64,000 nt of DNA from positions 112,795-176,794 of the forward strand of contig NZ_QPJT01000009.1 in NCBI RefSeq assembly GCF_003337415.1, given 5' to 3'. A model generated the notes under the pieces. The model had not been told where the DNA came from, made no database searches, and saw nothing but the letters and a program-made list of their open reading frames with translations. This stretch comes from Anaerobacterium chartisolvens. Lineage in GTDB: Bacteria; Bacillota; Clostridia; Acetivibrionales; DSM-27016. The stretch's first letter is position 1; every line of letters begins with the position of its first letter. Below, piece after piece: positions 55,962-64,000 of the stretch. The position numbers and the translations under genes are program-made.

Positions 55962-57308
55962 CTAAGCGTTCGCTATAAAGCTCAATATAAACAGCAGCGC
56001 AAATATATACATAAGAGGATGTACCTCCTTATACCTGCCTCTCACTATTTTTACAAGAGAATAGAATATAAATCCAAAGGCGATTCCATCCGCAATGCTG
56101 CCTGTCAGAGGCATCATTATGACAGTAAAAAACGCCGGAAGAGCCTCTGCAAAATCCTCAAAGTTTATTTTGCCTACGGAGGACATCATAAGCACGCCCA
56201 CAATCACAAGCGCGGGAGCCGTGGCATACCCCGGTACTATACCTACAACAGGGGCGATGAACAGCGACAAAATAAACATTATTGAAACCACAACCGAAGT
56301 AAGTCCGGTTTTGCCTCCCTCGGAAATTCCCGAGGCACTTTCAATATAGGTTGTAACGTTGCTTGTCCCCAGAACCGCACCTATGGAGGTGGCTGTCGCG
56401 TCGGCAAAAAGCGCCTTGTCAAGCTTGGTTTTCATGCCCTTGCCCGAATATTTCATATCTTCATCCTTAAATATTCCGGTTTTTCTGCCTGTGCCTATAA
56501 AGGTTCCCAGTGTATCGAAGGTGTCCGAGAGGCTGAAGGACAGTATAAGAGCAAGAACAGTGAATATAGGAAGTGTCTTGAAAAGACCCACAATGTCTAG
56601 CTGAAAAAATGTGGGCATCATGGATGGAGGAGCCGAAATCGGTGAAAAGCCCTGTGGTATGGGATTCATTCCAAAAATCACCGACAGCAGTGTAACTCCG
56701 AGTATTCCAATGAGCATTGCCCCCTTTATCTTGAGCAGCATTAATACCGCAATAATTACGATTCCCGCTATAGCCATCAAGGTGGTAGGCGAGGACAAGT
56801 CTCCGAGAGCTACCAGATTTATGTCGTGGTCAGCTATGATTCCCGCCGACTTAAAGCCTATAAAGGCTATGAACAAACCTATTCCGGCACTGATTGCATA
56901 CTGAAGGTTTAAAGGCACCGCATTAATCAGCATCCTTCTCACCCTTGTAACAGTAATGATTATATTTATAATACCGCAGATGAACACAATAGCCAGAGCC
57001 TGCTGCCAGCTTATCTTTACTGTGCCGCCTGCAAAGCCCGTCAGCACGATGGTAACAAAAAAACTGTTCATACCCATGCCCGCAGCCTGAGCGAAGGGAA
57101 CATTAGCAACCAGTCCCATGATTATAGTACCGATAAATGCTGAAATACATGTGGCGGCAAACACCGCACTCTGCTCCATTCCTGTCAGAGCCAATATGGA
57201 TGGATTTACAAAAATAATGTAGGCCATGGTGACAAAAGTGGTCAATCCTGCAACAATCTCTGTCCTTACCCGAGTACCGTTCTCCCTAAGTTTAAAAAAC
57301 TTATCCAT
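55962..57308 (-). CDS. NCS2-family purine permease (PbuG/AzgA type)
   Basis: A 448-residue membrane transporter. TEIVAGLTTFVTMAYIIFVNPSILA at the start, NVPFAQAAGMGMNSFF (the AzgA-type signature), SAGIGLFIAFIGFKSAGII, FDTLGTFIGTGRKTG and GTSNVTTYIESASGISEGGKTGL. Transport of hypoxanthine, guanine or adenine is typical. It lies upstream of the pur genes and has a sigma-A promoter with a PurR-box-like pair, so it is probably repressed by purine excess. Confidence 0.92.
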   Translation of the reverse strand: MDKFFKLRENGTRVRTEIVAGLTTFVTMAYIIFVNPSILALTGMEQSAVFAATCISAFIGTIIMGLVANVPFAQAAGMGMNSFFVTIVLTGFAGGTVKISWQQALAIVFICGIINIIITVTRVRRMLINAVPLNLQYAISAGIGLFIAFIGFKSAGIIADHDINLVALGDLSSPTTLMAIAGIVIIAVLMLLKIKGAMLIGILGVTLLSVIFGMNPIPQGFSPISAPPSMMPTFFQLDIVGLFKTLPIFTVLALILSFSLSDTFDTLGTFIGTGRKTGIFKDEDMKYSGKGMKTKLDKALFADATATSIGAVLGTSNVTTYIESASGISEGGKTGLTSVVVSIMFILSLFIAPVVGIVPGYATAPALVIVGVLMMSSVGKINFEDFAEALPAFFTVIMMPLTGSIADGIAFGFIFYSLVKIVRGRYKEVHPLMYIFALLFILSFIANA

Positions 57309-57406
57309 AGAAACTAAACCCTCCCTAAATCATAAATAATAATATGCTCCTTGCTCTCTGAAATATACCTTATGCTTGCTTCGTTGCCTTCTTTTTCACA
57401 TAAAAT

Positions 57407-57436
57407 ATAGTATCAAATTGAAGCACCCTTTGTCAA
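57407..57436 (-). promoter_or_regulatory. Sigma-A promoter of the NCS2 permease
   Basis: Minus-strand TTGACA (57436-57431), 18-base spacer, TACTAT (57412-57407). Confidence 0.75.
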
Positions 57437-57449
57437 TGAAGCAACGTTA

Positions 57450-57496
57450 AAAACACGAACATTATTTACCCCACAGGCATAAAACATTCGTGTTTT
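57450..57496 (-). promoter_or_regulatory. PurR-box-like inverted pair upstream of the NCS2 permease
   Basis: AAAACACGAA (57450-57459) and TTCGTGTTTT (57487-57496) are perfect inverted arms; the first continues as CACGAACATTA. The CGAA-to-TTCG gap is 27 bases, close to that of the Bacillus subtilis pur operon control region as I recall it. The pair lies 13 bases upstream of the -35 box. It could alternatively serve as a terminator for the gene to the right. Confidence 0.6.
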
Positions 57497-57566
57497 CTCG
57501 GTGTATATTCATATATAGCAAGCTTTTAAGGCCGGGTATTCTTATCGGTCGATTTAAATTGCCTCA

Positions 57567-58556
57567 TTACCCGAATATTCCTAAAACATAAACCATCACG
57601 GGTAATGTCAAAACAGACAGAACGGTAGTGACAAACACCCCCTCAGTGGCAAATTTATAATCCGAGCCATACTGTGAGGCAAGTGCCGAAACAATGGTGG
57701 CTGAAGGCATGGCCAACTGCAGTACTACTATAGCCTTAACCATTGGATTTAAAAACGGTGCTGCAAATGACATTATTACACATGCCAAAACAGGAACTAT
57801 AAGCATTTTGACAAAAGACAATATAAACAAAGGATACCTTTTCAGCATATCCGAAAAGCTCTGTATTTTTATCTCTGACAATATTAATCCTATAAAAAGC
57901 ATGGATAAATATATAGTGGTTTTGCCAAGAGGGCTGAAGGTATCGAATAAAACGGTATATATGCTATTAACCGCCGCATTGGAAGAAATATGCTGACTAA
58001 GGTTGGTGGCAATAAAAATAATTCCCGCGGTAAAGGCAACGGTATTTCCATTTATCAAATGCTTTATATTTTCTCTCCACGTATTGTTTTTATGCTTGTT
58101 CACCAGATATATTCCGAGAGTCCACAGCACCGCATCATTTGCAATGTTGAAAAAGATGGCGTAAATTATGCCTTCCTCTTTATATATGGAGCTTAAAAGA
58201 GGATAAGCCATGAACATTACATTTCCAAACATTGAAAGCATTTTATATATATTTGAAGCAGCGCCCTGAATTTTAAGCGCTTTGCACGCAGCGACACTAA
58301 TCGCTCCCGATATTAAAATAAAAATTATACCGAATAAAAATATCCACAATCCGTTTAATATTGTCTGCTTCGTAAAATTGTAGCCTATCATGGTTGTAAC
58401 TATAAGTATCGGCGCAGTAAGCTTTACAACTATCCTTGAAAGTATTACTCCCGAGTTCTCAGGTAAATACTTTGTCTTGCCTGCAAAAAATCCTGTCAAG
58501 CCCAGAAGGGTCAACATAACTATCTGTCTTAAAACTATAATGTCCGTTCCCTGCAC
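57567..58556 (-). CDS. AEC-family transporter
   Basis: About 329 residues with roughly ten membrane helices: VMLTLLGLTGFFAGKTKYLPENSGVILSRIVVKLTAPILIVTTM, then LSMFGNVMFMAYPLLSS, and the C-terminal LQLAMPSATIVSALASQYGSDYKFATEGVFVTTVLSVLTLPVMVYVL, typical of the auxin efflux carrier family. Bacterial members move malate, lactate or similar acids; substrate unknown. I prefer a GTG at 58556 because GGGGGA lies 7 bases upstream; a TTG at 58571 lacks a site. It is 23 bases from the preceding gene. Confidence 0.82.
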   Translation of the reverse strand: MQGTDIIVLRQIVMLTLLGLTGFFAGKTKYLPENSGVILSRIVVKLTAPILIVTTMIGYNFTKQTILNGLWIFLFGIIFILISGAISVAACKALKIQGAASNIYKMLSMFGNVMFMAYPLLSSIYKEEGIIYAIFFNIANDAVLWTLGIYLVNKHKNNTWRENIKHLINGNTVAFTAGIIFIATNLSQHISSNAAVNSIYTVLFDTFSPLGKTTIYLSMLFIGLILSEIKIQSFSDMLKRYPLFILSFVKMLIVPVLACVIMSFAAPFLNPMVKAIVVLQLAMPSATIVSALASQYGSDYKFATEGVFVTTVLSVLTLPVMVYVLGIFG

Positions 58557-58579
58557 TTTAAATTCCCCCAAAAGTAGTA

Positions 58580-58864
58580 CTATTTTATACGTCTCATAAT
58601 AATTTCTTCCTGCCTGGTAACTTCATTTTCAATGCGCTCTAAGATATCCGTATGCTGCTTATACCCGTCAAACAAGGCCTGAACCTTGGGATTGAGCTCA
58701 TTTTCCAGCCTTACGATATCAGTTTTATCCGCCTTTTGATCCAGCTTCCTGTTAACCTCTTTAAATTGCTTATTCATATCTTCAAATTGCTTATTCATGT
58801 CTTCAAACTGCTGCTTCATTTCAGAATACATTTGAGTAATCAGTTCAAAAGCTTTATCTTCCAT
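58580..58864 (-). CDS. Small coiled-coil protein
   Basis: A 94-residue soluble protein almost wholly helical: ELITQMYSEMKQQFEDMNKQFEDMNKQFKEVNRKLDQKADKTDIVRLENEL. Three near-repeats of QFEDMNK or QFKEVNR (7 residues each) give heptad periodicity. Such proteins are common beside clostridial transporters and regulators but have no known role. The ATG at 58864 follows GGAG at a good distance; an ATG-type start at 58882 is possible. Confidence 0.75.
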   Translation of the reverse strand: MEDKAFELITQMYSEMKQQFEDMNKQFEDMNKQFKEVNRKLDQKADKTDIVRLENELNPKVQALFDGYKQHTDILERIENEVTRQEEIIMRRIK

Positions 58865-58990
58865 GCCTTCACGCTCCTTCAAACTTTATTATAGGTGTTT
58901 TTACGCAATATTTCAATAATAATATTATTCATATTTACATCTATAAATTTCAAGCTTAAGAGAGATGACGCTGTTTTATATGAAAAAACA

Positions 58991-59034
58991 GAAAAGCCCC
59001 GGCAGCCCAAGTAGGGCTTGACCGGGGCCTTTTT
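58991..59034 (-). terminator. Terminator of the RCC1-repeat gene
   Basis: AAAAGCCCCGG pairs with CCGGGGCCTTTT around a GCAGCCC/GGGCT inner stem; on the minus strand it ends in T-rich sequence just after the stop. Confidence 0.85.
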
Positions 59035-59043
59035 GCTTCTTTC

Positions 59044-61761
59044 TTACTCTATGCCTGCATCCTTTGTTATAATCAGGCCTATTGGGCTCCACACAGATTC
59101 CGCTCCATCTTCATTCCTTGCTTTAACCCTTATAAGGTATGGTGTTTCCGGCTGCAATCCCGTTACTGTGCCCCAAAGGCCGGTTTCCCACGGTGTCTGT
59201 GCTATCAGGCTGCCACTGAGATTAAATGCGGCAAGAGAATATAAAGTTCCGTCCACATTGGAATTAGCTCCCCATGAAGCACTTACAGCATCGCTCAATA
59301 CATTTCCAATAACATCTCTCGAAGGTTTATTTATACTCCACGCCCCAAAGCCGTTCAAATTAACCGACCTTACCCTGTAAGCCGGAATTTGACCATCCTC
59401 CGGCAATGTGTATGCATAGCTTGTATTTTTGCCATTGTCAATAACCGAGCCGTTTATCTCTATCTCATAGCTGCTTGTTCCGCTGATTGCACCGTATGTC
59501 AGGGTAAGTACGCCTTCGAAAATGTCAGACGAAACACTTGGGGGTGAACCGTACAGCCCCATAGGCACCGCATTGAACATTACATAGGTTTCTCCTCCCA
59601 ACTGTCCGTGATAATTGTTGCCCCATGATAGCACCGTGCCATTTTCATTTATTGCCATGCTGTGAGAATTTCCTCCTGCAATAGCCGAAGCTTCCGTAAT
59701 CCCTTCCGCCTGTACCGGGTATACTCCCATTTCAAATGTGCCGTCACCAAGCTGGCCTGCATCATTGTGTCCCAATGACCACACCGTTCCATCCTCCTTC
59801 AACGCCATACTGTGAAAATACCCCTGTGCTATGGCTTTAACTTCAGACAGCCCGTTTACCTGTACCGCACTTGTCTTATCGGTCATTGTACCGTCACCAA
59901 GCTGGCCCTCCTGATTGCGGCCCCATGCCCATACAGTGCCGTCTGACTTCAGCGCCATGCTGTTGAAGAATCCGCACGCTACAGAGTCTACCCCCGTAAG
60001 ACCCGTTGCCTGTACCGGACTTATGCTAACGCCTGTGGTCCCATTTCCAAGCTGTCCGCTGGAATTATCTCCCCAGCCCCATACGGTGCCATCTTCCTTT
60101 AATGCCAGGCTGTAATTGTTACCGCAAGATATGGCTTTAATTCCTGAAAGCCCTGTTACCTGTACCGGTATTACACTGGGCGATGTGGTTCCGTTGCCAA
60201 GCTGGCCTGCGAAGTTATCTCCCCATGTCCACACAGTTCCGTCCTCCTTCACCGCAGCACTGTGATGAAATGAAGCCGATATATCCTTTACCTGTCCAAG
60301 CCCTTCTACTTGCACGGGAGCATCACTGATTTCCCTGCTTCCGTCAGCCATTACCAGGCAATTAAGGCCCCATGCCCATACTGTTCCGTCTTCCTTCAAT
60401 GCCAGACTATTATACCACCCCGCCGATATTTTCGTGATCCCTGTAAGCCCCGTTACCTGTACCGGGCTTGCACTGCTTACTCTTGAAGCATTTCCAAGCT
60501 GACCTGCGTTATTATCTCCGCACGCCCATACAGTGCCGTCCGCCTTCAGCAGCACACTGTGGCTATACCCTGCCGAGGCACACTCAATGTCTGATAATCC
60601 GGTTATATTTATAGGATTTTTACTTTTTTCCATCGTCCCATACCCAAGCTGGCCTTTACTGTTATCTCCCCATATGAACACGGTACCGTCCTCATTCAAT
60701 GCCAGATTATGGGAATACCCTGCCGCCACAGCCTTAACACCCGAAAGGCCGGAGGACTGAACAGGTATTGTGCTGTTTGTCACACTCCCGTCGCCCAACT
60801 GCCCGCTGCTGTTATTTCCCCATGACCATACAGTACCGTCCGACTTCACAGCCAGACTATATGCGGCACCCACAGATACAGATTTAATTCCCGTCAGCTC
60901 CTCTACCTGTGAAGGCATAGAGCAGCTTACAATAGTACCGATGCCTAGCTGTCCATATGAGTTGTCTCCCCATGCCCATACAGTACCATCCTCCTTTAGT
61001 GCAAGACTGTTATAGTATCCTGATGCTATAGACCTAACCTGTGTAAGTGCTGCTACCGGTACCGGATTTGCACTATTAAACGCCGTTCCGTCACCTAGCT
61101 GATAACAGCTATTATCTCCACATGCATAGACTGTTCCGTTTTCCTTCAGCATTATACTATGCCCAAGCCCACAGGCTATAGCCTTAACCCCTGTAATGCC
61201 TGGTATCTGCACAGGAGATGTGACTCTTTCAGGCAATTCGGAGCCGAGCTGTCCATAGCCGTTGTAGCCCCATACCCATACTGTGCCGTCTTGGTCTAAT
61301 GCCATGCTGTGGAATCCTCCTGCTGCTATTGCCTTTATATCAGTGAGCCCTTCAAGCTGTACAGGCTCACTATTATTTTCGTAGCCTCCATCTCCAAGCT
61401 GCCCATAAAAATTATCCCCCCATGCCCATACGGTACCGTCCTTCTTCAGTGCAAGGCTGTGAGAATCTCCGGCCGCTACGGCCTTTACACCTGTTAGCCC
61501 GCTTATTTCAGTAATGCCCGATTTATCCTCATCCGAACCGATTCCAAGCTGACCGCTTGAGTTATATCCCCATGACCACACGGTACCATCCTGATTAAGC
61601 GCAAGGCTGTGGTAAGTACCACATTTGACATCCGAGATGCCGGACAATCCATGAATACCTTGAGAATACAAAGCTGATGCATATATTCCCGTCGAAAACA
61701 TGCTCTGAAAAAGGAATACCACCACCACAATCACAGTAAAAAGCTTTTTCTTTTTGAACAT
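59044..61761 (-). CDS. Secreted RCC1-repeat protein with fibronectin-like C-terminus
   Basis: A 905-residue exported protein: signal peptide (MFKKKKLFTVIVVVVFLFQSM ... ASA), then 14 RCC1-type repeats of about 50 residues with the motif HSLALKEDGTVWAWGDNSYGQLG, enough for two seven-bladed propellers. Residues about 730-905 carry two fibronectin type III-like domains (SYEIEINGSVIDNGKNTSYAYTLP; LQPETPYLIRVKARNEDGAES). No cell-wall anchor is visible. Function is unknown; protein-protein or surface binding is likely. A sigma-A promoter lies at 61871. A GGGGGG ribosome-binding site precedes the ATG. Confidence 0.9.
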   Translation of the reverse strand: MFKKKKLFTVIVVVVFLFQSMFSTGIYASALYSQGIHGLSGISDVKCGTYHSLALNQDGTVWSWGYNSSGQLGIGSDEDKSGITEISGLTGVKAVAAGDSHSLALKKDGTVWAWGDNFYGQLGDGGYENNSEPVQLEGLTDIKAIAAGGFHSMALDQDGTVWVWGYNGYGQLGSELPERVTSPVQIPGITGVKAIACGLGHSIMLKENGTVYACGDNSCYQLGDGTAFNSANPVPVAALTQVRSIASGYYNSLALKEDGTVWAWGDNSYGQLGIGTIVSCSMPSQVEELTGIKSVSVGAAYSLAVKSDGTVWSWGNNSSGQLGDGSVTNSTIPVQSSGLSGVKAVAAGYSHNLALNEDGTVFIWGDNSKGQLGYGTMEKSKNPINITGLSDIECASAGYSHSVLLKADGTVWACGDNNAGQLGNASRVSSASPVQVTGLTGITKISAGWYNSLALKEDGTVWAWGLNCLVMADGSREISDAPVQVEGLGQVKDISASFHHSAAVKEDGTVWTWGDNFAGQLGNGTTSPSVIPVQVTGLSGIKAISCGNNYSLALKEDGTVWGWGDNSSGQLGNGTTGVSISPVQATGLTGVDSVACGFFNSMALKSDGTVWAWGRNQEGQLGDGTMTDKTSAVQVNGLSEVKAIAQGYFHSMALKEDGTVWSLGHNDAGQLGDGTFEMGVYPVQAEGITEASAIAGGNSHSMAINENGTVLSWGNNYHGQLGGETYVMFNAVPMGLYGSPPSVSSDIFEGVLTLTYGAISGTSSYEIEINGSVIDNGKNTSYAYTLPEDGQIPAYRVRSVNLNGFGAWSINKPSRDVIGNVLSDAVSASWGANSNVDGTLYSLAAFNLSGSLIAQTPWETGLWGTVTGLQPETPYLIRVKARNEDGAESVWSPIGLIITKDAGIE

Positions 61762-61870
61762 AAAAATAGCCCCCCTTGTTAATTACGGTATAAGAAATTG
61801 ATGTGGCGGCTTACGGCCACTCTCAACCGCATACATAATAATAGATTTGTATGAAATAATAGCAATGATA

Positions 61871-61899
61871 ATTATACATATGTAATCAATTTTTGTCAA
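61871..61899 (-). promoter_or_regulatory. Sigma-A promoter of the RCC1-repeat gene
   Basis: Minus-strand TTGACA (61899-61894), 17-base spacer, TATAAT (61876-61871). The -35 box lies inside a perfect 18-bp inverted repeat. Confidence 0.8.
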
Positions 61900-61935
61900 C
61901 ATATGCAATAATTTTATATATGTTGACAAAAATTG
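61887..61935. promoter_or_regulatory. Perfect 18-bp inverted repeat covering the -35 box
   Basis: CAATTTTTGTCAACATAT (61887-61904) and ATATGTTGACAAAAATTG (61918-61935), loop of 13 bases. Each arm contains TTGACA, but only the leftward copy has a matching -10 box. Candidate operator. Confidence 0.6.
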
Positions 61936-62220
61936 TAAATATAGAGGAGAAAAAGAAGACTCATTTTTGTTATCAGTTTATAAAGCTTGGAAGGATTTTT
62001 ACTTTCTATGGAGAATTAAGGATATAGGAAAGGTCTTTAGCATTGCAGTGCGAATGTGAAGCGATCATAAAATCCCACGGGACATTCGCACCTGAAAAAA
62101 TGTCGGATCGTGGCGTAAATCGGCAGATATACAGGAGTATATTGCGGGGCTGCGCTAATTTTGCTATGAAACTTGTGCATATTGCACAACAAGCGCAACA
62201 TGCATTTGTGCAATTTGGCT
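61936..62220 (+). promoter_or_regulatory. CRISPR leader region
   Basis: No gene. It precedes the first repeat on the side opposite the degenerate end. It contains a 10-bp inverted repeat GTGCGAATGT (62048-62057) with ACATTCGCAC (62082-62091), a feature I recall from other type I-C leaders. Confidence 0.65.
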
Positions 62221-63377
62221 GTCGCTTCCCGTATGGGGAGCGTGGATTGAAATTTCATGGCCCCAGTCATGGTGCCGGTAGACACATGTCGCTTCCCGTA
62301 TGGGGAGCGTGGATTGAAATTTTTCTGTATTATTCATCGTGCCAACCTCCTAAAGTCGCTTCCCGTATGGGGAGCGTGGATTGAAATAAGCCTAAGGTAT
62401 CTCTTAGGGTTTTTAGTAAGAGTCGCTTCCCGTATGGGGAGCGTGGATTGAAATTCAACATAATCCCTTGTAACACCAACCTTTTTAGGTCGCTTCCCGT
62501 ATGGGGAGCGTGGATTGAAATACAAACGAGGATAGCGGGGAAAGGGTGGAGGGCACGTCGCTTCCCGTATGGGGAGCGTGGATTGAAATAATTGTTTTTA
62601 TCCTGCCTGCATGGTCGTTTAATCGTCGCTTCCCGTATGGGGAGCGTGGATTGAAATTGTTGTGCTTTGTACAGTGGACGGAGATATTAAGGTCGCTTCC
62701 CGTATGGGGAGCGTGGATTGAAATAAAATGGACATAGAAAAATCATGCAGGAATTGCAAGGTCGCTTCCCGTATGGGGAGCGTGGATTGAAATCACGCAA
62801 GAAAAACACCCATTACAGTTACACCTAAAGTCGCTTCCCGTATGGGGAGCGTGGATTGAAATATAAACTCATGATGAATCATAATGTGCATGGTGGGTCG
62901 CTTCCCGTATGGGGAGCGTGGATTGAAATCTATTGCTGACGAAGTAAAAAGGATATGTGATTGGTCGCTTCCCGTATGGGGAGCGTGGATTGAAATAAAC
63001 GTCTACAAATGAGTGTATACAGCTATGATTGTCGCTTCCCGTATGGGGAGCGTGGATTGAAATAGATGGATTTGACGGATGAAATGGCAAAAGAAATAGT
63101 CGCTTCCCGTATGGGGAGCGTGGATTGAAATATCGGGAAAAGGATTATGAAAGTTCGGGTCAATGGTCGCTTCCCGTATGGGGAGCGTGGATTGAAATTC
63201 ATGGCGTGTTTAAAGCTCAATACCTGTGTGTAGTCGCTTCCCGTATGGGGAGCGTGGATTGAAATGCTGTCCGTGAGATAATCGAAATCAAAAATGGTTG
63301 TCGCTTCCCGTATGGGGAGCGTGGATTGAAATTACTCGGTGTCGTTGGTAAAACTGTGAAATGTGGGTCGCTTCCCG
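62221..63377 (+). CRISPR. Type I-C CRISPR array, 17 full repeats and one truncated
   Basis: The 33-bp repeat begins GTCGCTTCCCGTATGG and ends GCGTGGATTGAAAT, the I-C hallmark with internal CCC/GGG pairing. Full repeats start at 62221, 62288, 62355, 62422, 62489, 62557, 62625, 62692, 62761, 62830, 62897, 62964, 63031, 63099, 63166, 63233 and 63300; all look identical. Seventeen spacers are 34-36 bases long. At 63367 only the first 11 bases of a repeat remain. Orientation (leader on the left) follows from the degenerate right end. No cas gene is in the window. Confidence 0.97.
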
Positions 63378-63472
63378 ATACTTGAAGTGCTGTCAGAAAC
63401 TCCGTCCCATTGATACATTATTGTTGAACCTTTTTCCTTTAAGATAGAAAACCCTCTGATTTCACTTGGATT

Positions 63473-63661
63473 TTATTTTTTATATAATGTATATCCAGTA
63501 TAAAACAAGATTCCAATTATAAACACTATTATCCCAAAATACCCTTTTGCATCACTATATGAATAGCCACGATTTTCATAGAACAAAACAAAACCCAAAT
63601 ATGCAACTCCAGAAAAAATAAACAACAGAATCAAAATTAATAATACAAAATACTTTTTCAA
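63473..63661 (-). CDS. Small two-helix membrane protein
   Basis: A 62-residue protein: a lysine start, one membrane helix (YFVLLILILLFIFSGVAYLGFVLF), a short Tyr-rich loop (YENRGYSYSDAKGY), a second helix (FGIIVFIIGILFYTGYTLY) and KK. It reads from a TTG (63661) with GGGGGGAG 5 bases upstream. Not recognised. Confidence 0.6.
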   Translation of the reverse strand: MKKYFVLLILILLFIFSGVAYLGFVLFYENRGYSYSDAKGYFGIIVFIIGILFYTGYTLYKK

Positions 63662-63773
63662 TAAAGCTCCCCCCTAGACTATATTCCACGCACCGAACTG
63701 GCTCACCTTCTGTTTTATTTTATCATGGCAAACTGGGCAAGGCAAGAACCGTCCCTGCTTGCGCTCCCAACAG

Positions 63774-63814
63774 AAATAGGACTGACCTAATCACAAGATA
63801 AGTCAGCCCTATTT
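63774..63814. terminator. 13-bp hairpin before the transposase fragment
   Basis: AAATAGGACTGAC (63774-63786) pairs with GTCAGCCCTATTT (63802-63814), one wobble. Confidence 0.5.
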
Positions 63815-63833
63815 GTCAACAGCTTTGGTGTAG

Positions 63834-64000
63834 TTGCTTTATGATTATAGGAATTATGATGCTTGTGGCGGATGTGAATTTAAGGCTCGATGTACCAAAA
63901 GTGAGAAAGGAAGAATCATATTCCGGCATGTAGACCAAGATTTCCTTGACACTATTGATTTACAGACGGAGAAAAACTTTGATAAGTACAGACTTCGGCA
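63834..64000 (+). pseudogene. IS1182-like transposase fragment running off the window
   Basis: From 63834 the frame reads YDYRNYDACGGCEFKARCTK then SEKGRIIFRHVDQDFL and DTIDLQTEKNFDKYRLRQ, the Cys-rich middle and following region of IS1182-type transposases. A TAG at 63831 and lack of any start show that the N-terminal half is missing. Whether the 3' part beyond the window is intact is not visible. Confidence 0.75.

Noticed and set aside
57310..57450. Possible purine riboswitch before the NCS2 permease
   Set aside because: No three-way junction core or conserved loop sequences were found; a PurR-box pair and promoter account for the region.
61918..61960. Rightward promoter from the TTGACA in the second arm of the palindrome, towards the CRISPR leader
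   Set aside because: No -10 box at 16-18 bases.
62254..63366. Self-targeting spacers against genes in this window
   Set aside because: By eye none of the 17 spacers matches another part of the window; a computed search would be needed to be sure.

Overview
The window reads as part of the chromosome of an endospore-forming Clostridia (Firmicutes): moderately AT-rich DNA, Shine-Dalgarno-led genes with frequent GTG/TTG starts, a T-box before thrS, ribosomal protein S21 next to a YqeY protein, a GerMN lipoprotein, a DacF-type carboxypeptidase, an unlinked type I-C CRISPR array and BclA/BclB-like collagen-repeat proteins behind sigma-K-like promoters. The genus cannot be fixed from the sequence alone. 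No tRNA or rRNA gene was seen. Layout: (1) 0.6-14.1 kb, plus strand: a glycan cluster with rfbF and rfbG (CDP-4-keto-6-deoxyglucose synthesis), three glycosyltransferases, an FkbM methyltransferase, four consecutive paralogous radical SAM/SPASM enzymes, a CmcI-type methyltransferase and an RfbJ-like reductase that appears to start at an ATT codon. (2) 14.2-15.8 kb, minus strand: a small protein and a LarA-family protein. (3) 16-29.5 kb: a repeat-rich surface-protein island. It holds one intact collagen-like BclB-type gene, a second collagen-like gene split by a 3.6-kb segment (large serine recombinase, small DUF protein, MFS transporter) bounded by 19-bp inverted repeats, and the 3' remnant of a third. 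TPR-bearing GT2 glycosyltransferases follow the second and third. A second, decayed insertion carries TetR, DUF4097 and DUF6544 genes and leaves a recombinase scrap. (4) 29.5-46.6 kb: mostly housekeeping and sporulation-type genes: DUF3343, a coat-like protein, yqeY-rpsU, thrS-thyA-dfrA, feoA-feoB, a GerMN lipoprotein, comEA, dacF, an acyl-CoA synthetase, and nadD-yqeK-rsfS-gph. (5) 46.7-58.9 kb, minus strand: a fused anthranilate synthase trpE(G) whose leader carries a TRAP-like GAG-repeat array plus a Shine-Dalgarno-sequestering hairpin; the purEFMNHD operon; an NCS2 purine permease with a PurR-box-like pair upstream; an AEC transporter. (6) 59-64 kb: a secreted 14-repeat RCC1 protein, a type I-C CRISPR array (17 complete repeats plus one truncated) with no cas gene in view, a small membrane protein and an IS1182-like transposase fragment. 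How the parts may fit (inference): the glycan cluster could supply or modify sugars placed on the Thr-rich collagen-like spore-surface proteins, with the TPR-GT2 enzymes as dedicated transferases. The most notable observations are the TRAP-type leader of trpE(G), the recombinase segment inside a collagen-like gene, the four-gene radical SAM array and the twin sigma-K-like promoters.
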